Positions 62,909 to 64,000 of a stretch of DNA of 64,000 bases are shown here, piece by piece; within the stretch, counting starts at the first letter, position 1; each line of letters starts with the position of its first letter. The stretch lies in contig NZ_CANMQD010000004.1 of NCBI RefSeq assembly GCF_947499945.1, forward strand, positions 275,356-339,355. Direction: 5' to 3'. The translations under genes and the position numbers were made by a program. Origin of the DNA: an uncultured Sulfitobacter sp. Lineage in GTDB: Bacteria > Pseudomonadota > Alphaproteobacteria > Rhodobacterales > Rhodobacteraceae. Below the pieces are notes generated by a model. That model ran no database searches and had not been told where the DNA came from. It worked only from the letters and a program-made list of their open reading frames with translations.

Positions 62909-63682
62909 GGTAGTCACCAATTGCGGAACTTGGCGCAACCGCAGCGAAATGGGGCTTTGTTCGCATTGCCGCCTCTCGCCTTCCGATTTGGCGGTGATTT
63001 CGTTTGCAACCGCAGCGAACGGCAGCAAGGAGCCCAATTCACCATTTTTTTGCGCTGTAGCAAAAGTCCGGTTTGAGGAAAGGCGATAAGTTAGCTCATG
63101 AAGTTCCGGCTCCACGGAGATCTTCGTCGGCCAGCTCGACGCTGCGCTGCAACTTTCGCATTGCTGCCGTTCATGCATTCCGCAGCGATTTGACGGCTCA
63201 ATCGGCGATCAGCGAAATTAGCGTGGATTTGCAGGACTGCAATAAGTATGGGCTGATACCGTGCTTGACGCACAAAACTACGCTGGCACGCCGAGGTGGC
63301 TTTCGAAATCGCTTTGCTCTGACGCTGAGTTCCGCCGAGAACTGACAACGTTCCCTAATGCCAAACAAGACGATCAGGTCCACAGTCTGTCACTGTTCCC
63401 CAGATGGTTCCATCAACCGCAGTTTGAGTGGTTCGTGAGCAATTCGTAAAATCAGCAAACCGATGTTCCATGGGCATTTGGATCCAGAAGTGCGTCTTGG
63501 TCGAAAACGCTGTGCTGCCGTTTCTTGCCCGGCTGAGCTCTCATCTTCTTCTGACTGCACTTTCGGATAAAAGCGCTTCGAAAGCAAAGGAAAACAGGGC
63601 TTAGGATCGGATTCGAAACAAACCTTTTGGCTAAGTTTGCACATAATTTTCGAACTATCGTAAGCGTCTTACAGCTCTGAGT
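62909..63682. other. 774-nt region with repeats and no clear gene
   Basis: Contains a partial repeat ACCGCAGCGAA at 62938-62948, the second 29-bp copy and GCTGCCGTTCA near 63161-63174. Short frames here look random. It separates the unknown gene from the flavin monooxygenase fragment. Confidence 0.5.
63009..63037. repeat. 29-bp direct repeat, copy 2
   Basis: Identical to 61739-61767 over 29 nt; a shorter relative (11 nt) lies at 62938-62948. Confidence 0.85.
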
Positions 63683-64000
63683 CTAACGCGCTCGAAGACG
63701 GATATTTCGTGTTGGCTCCGATTTCACCTTCGACGTATCGAAGGCATGGATCCAGCCAAATTCGTCTGGAAATTTCTTCAACCGCGTGGCCCTGGCTTGC
63801 AGGTCTGCTTCATCGTGCAAATGCAAGACATGATTTGTCGCCGTAGCGCTTCTTTGAATGGCCGTCGTTCGCACCCGACGTAAGCCAGTGAAACGGGTCA
63901 GCAAGCCCTCAATGTCCGAAAGGCCCAAGCTCGCGATCAGACCGGCCAGTGTCACGGCATCCTCGATAGAGGTATTGGCACCTTGCCCGTGGTGCGGCAC
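63683..64000 (-). CDS. FAD-dependent monooxygenase, C-terminal part (runs off right edge)
   Basis: The visible 105 residues begin inside the protein with PHHGQGANTSIEDAVTLA, the third FAD motif of salicylate-hydroxylase-type flavin monooxygenases, followed by a helical C-terminus. The N-terminal FAD domain lies beyond the window. Substrate unknown; in island context. Confidence 0.8.
   Translation of the reverse strand: MPHHGQGANTSIEDAVTLAGLIASLGLSDIEGLLTRFTGLRRVRTTAIQRSATATNHVLHLHDEADLQARATRLKKFPDEFGWIHAFDTSKVKSEPTRNIRLRAR

Overview
The window looks like chromosomal DNA of an alphaproteobacterium of the Rhodobacteraceae (Roseobacter group, Sulfitobacter-like). That placement is inferred from four things: a full Kelly-Friedrich sox cluster, a dmdA-acuI pair for dimethylsulfoniopropionate (DMSP), a circularly permuted two-piece ssrA whose tag reads ANDNRAPMAMAA, and the cysK-trgB-trgA order known from Rhodobacter. 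Coding density is high and most genes sit in tight, overlapping operons.

Region 1 (1-12.3 kb) is sulfur lithotrophy. On the minus strand lie soxV, soxW, then soxXYZAB, a periplasmic DsrE-like gene, and soxCDEF. Diverging from soxV on the plus strand are soxS, soxR (ArsR repressor) and soxT (YeeE/YedE transporter). The products export and carry sulfur on SoxYZ, oxidise it with SoxAX, SoxB and SoxCD, and keep periplasmic thiols reduced (SoxV, SoxW, SoxS). A secreted-protein gene with a perfect FNR-type box runs off the left edge.

Region 2 (12.3-24 kb) holds an aldose 1-epimerase-like gene, tRNA-Ser(GGA), alaX-like and mscS-like genes, the tellurite locus cysK-trgB-trgA, cfa, a photolyase and a cysteine-desulfurase-like enzyme. 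Region 3 (23.3-28.3 kb) is a DMSP operon in which DUF2182, DUF1326 and DinB genes are translationally chained to dmdA, followed by acuI. A divergent GntR regulator sits on two identical palindromic operators.

Region 4 (28-43 kb) contains a YkuD transpeptidase, ssrA, the chromate genes chrB-chrA, sspB (the adaptor for ssrA-tagged proteins), fumC with small genes, class I aldolase, a P450 coupled to a membrane-bound alpha/beta-hydrolase-like protein, a second CcdA divergent from tusA, and rne. Region 5 (43-58.7 kb) has a lipoprotein, dctB-dctD (DctD lacks the GAFTGA loop), purC-orf-purS-purQ, a split methionine-synthase-like pair with DUF1638, sufE, rnd, purM-purN, tRNA-CAU, an EnvZ-like kinase and an MBL hydrolase.

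Region 6 (58.7-64 kb) is accessory DNA. It starts with tRNA-Asn followed by a large tyrosine recombinase, then gene-poor sequence with repeats, one small membrane protein, an unrecognised 342-residue protein flanked by a 29-bp direct repeat, and the C-terminal end of a flavin monooxygenase at the right edge. It reads as the start of an integrated island.
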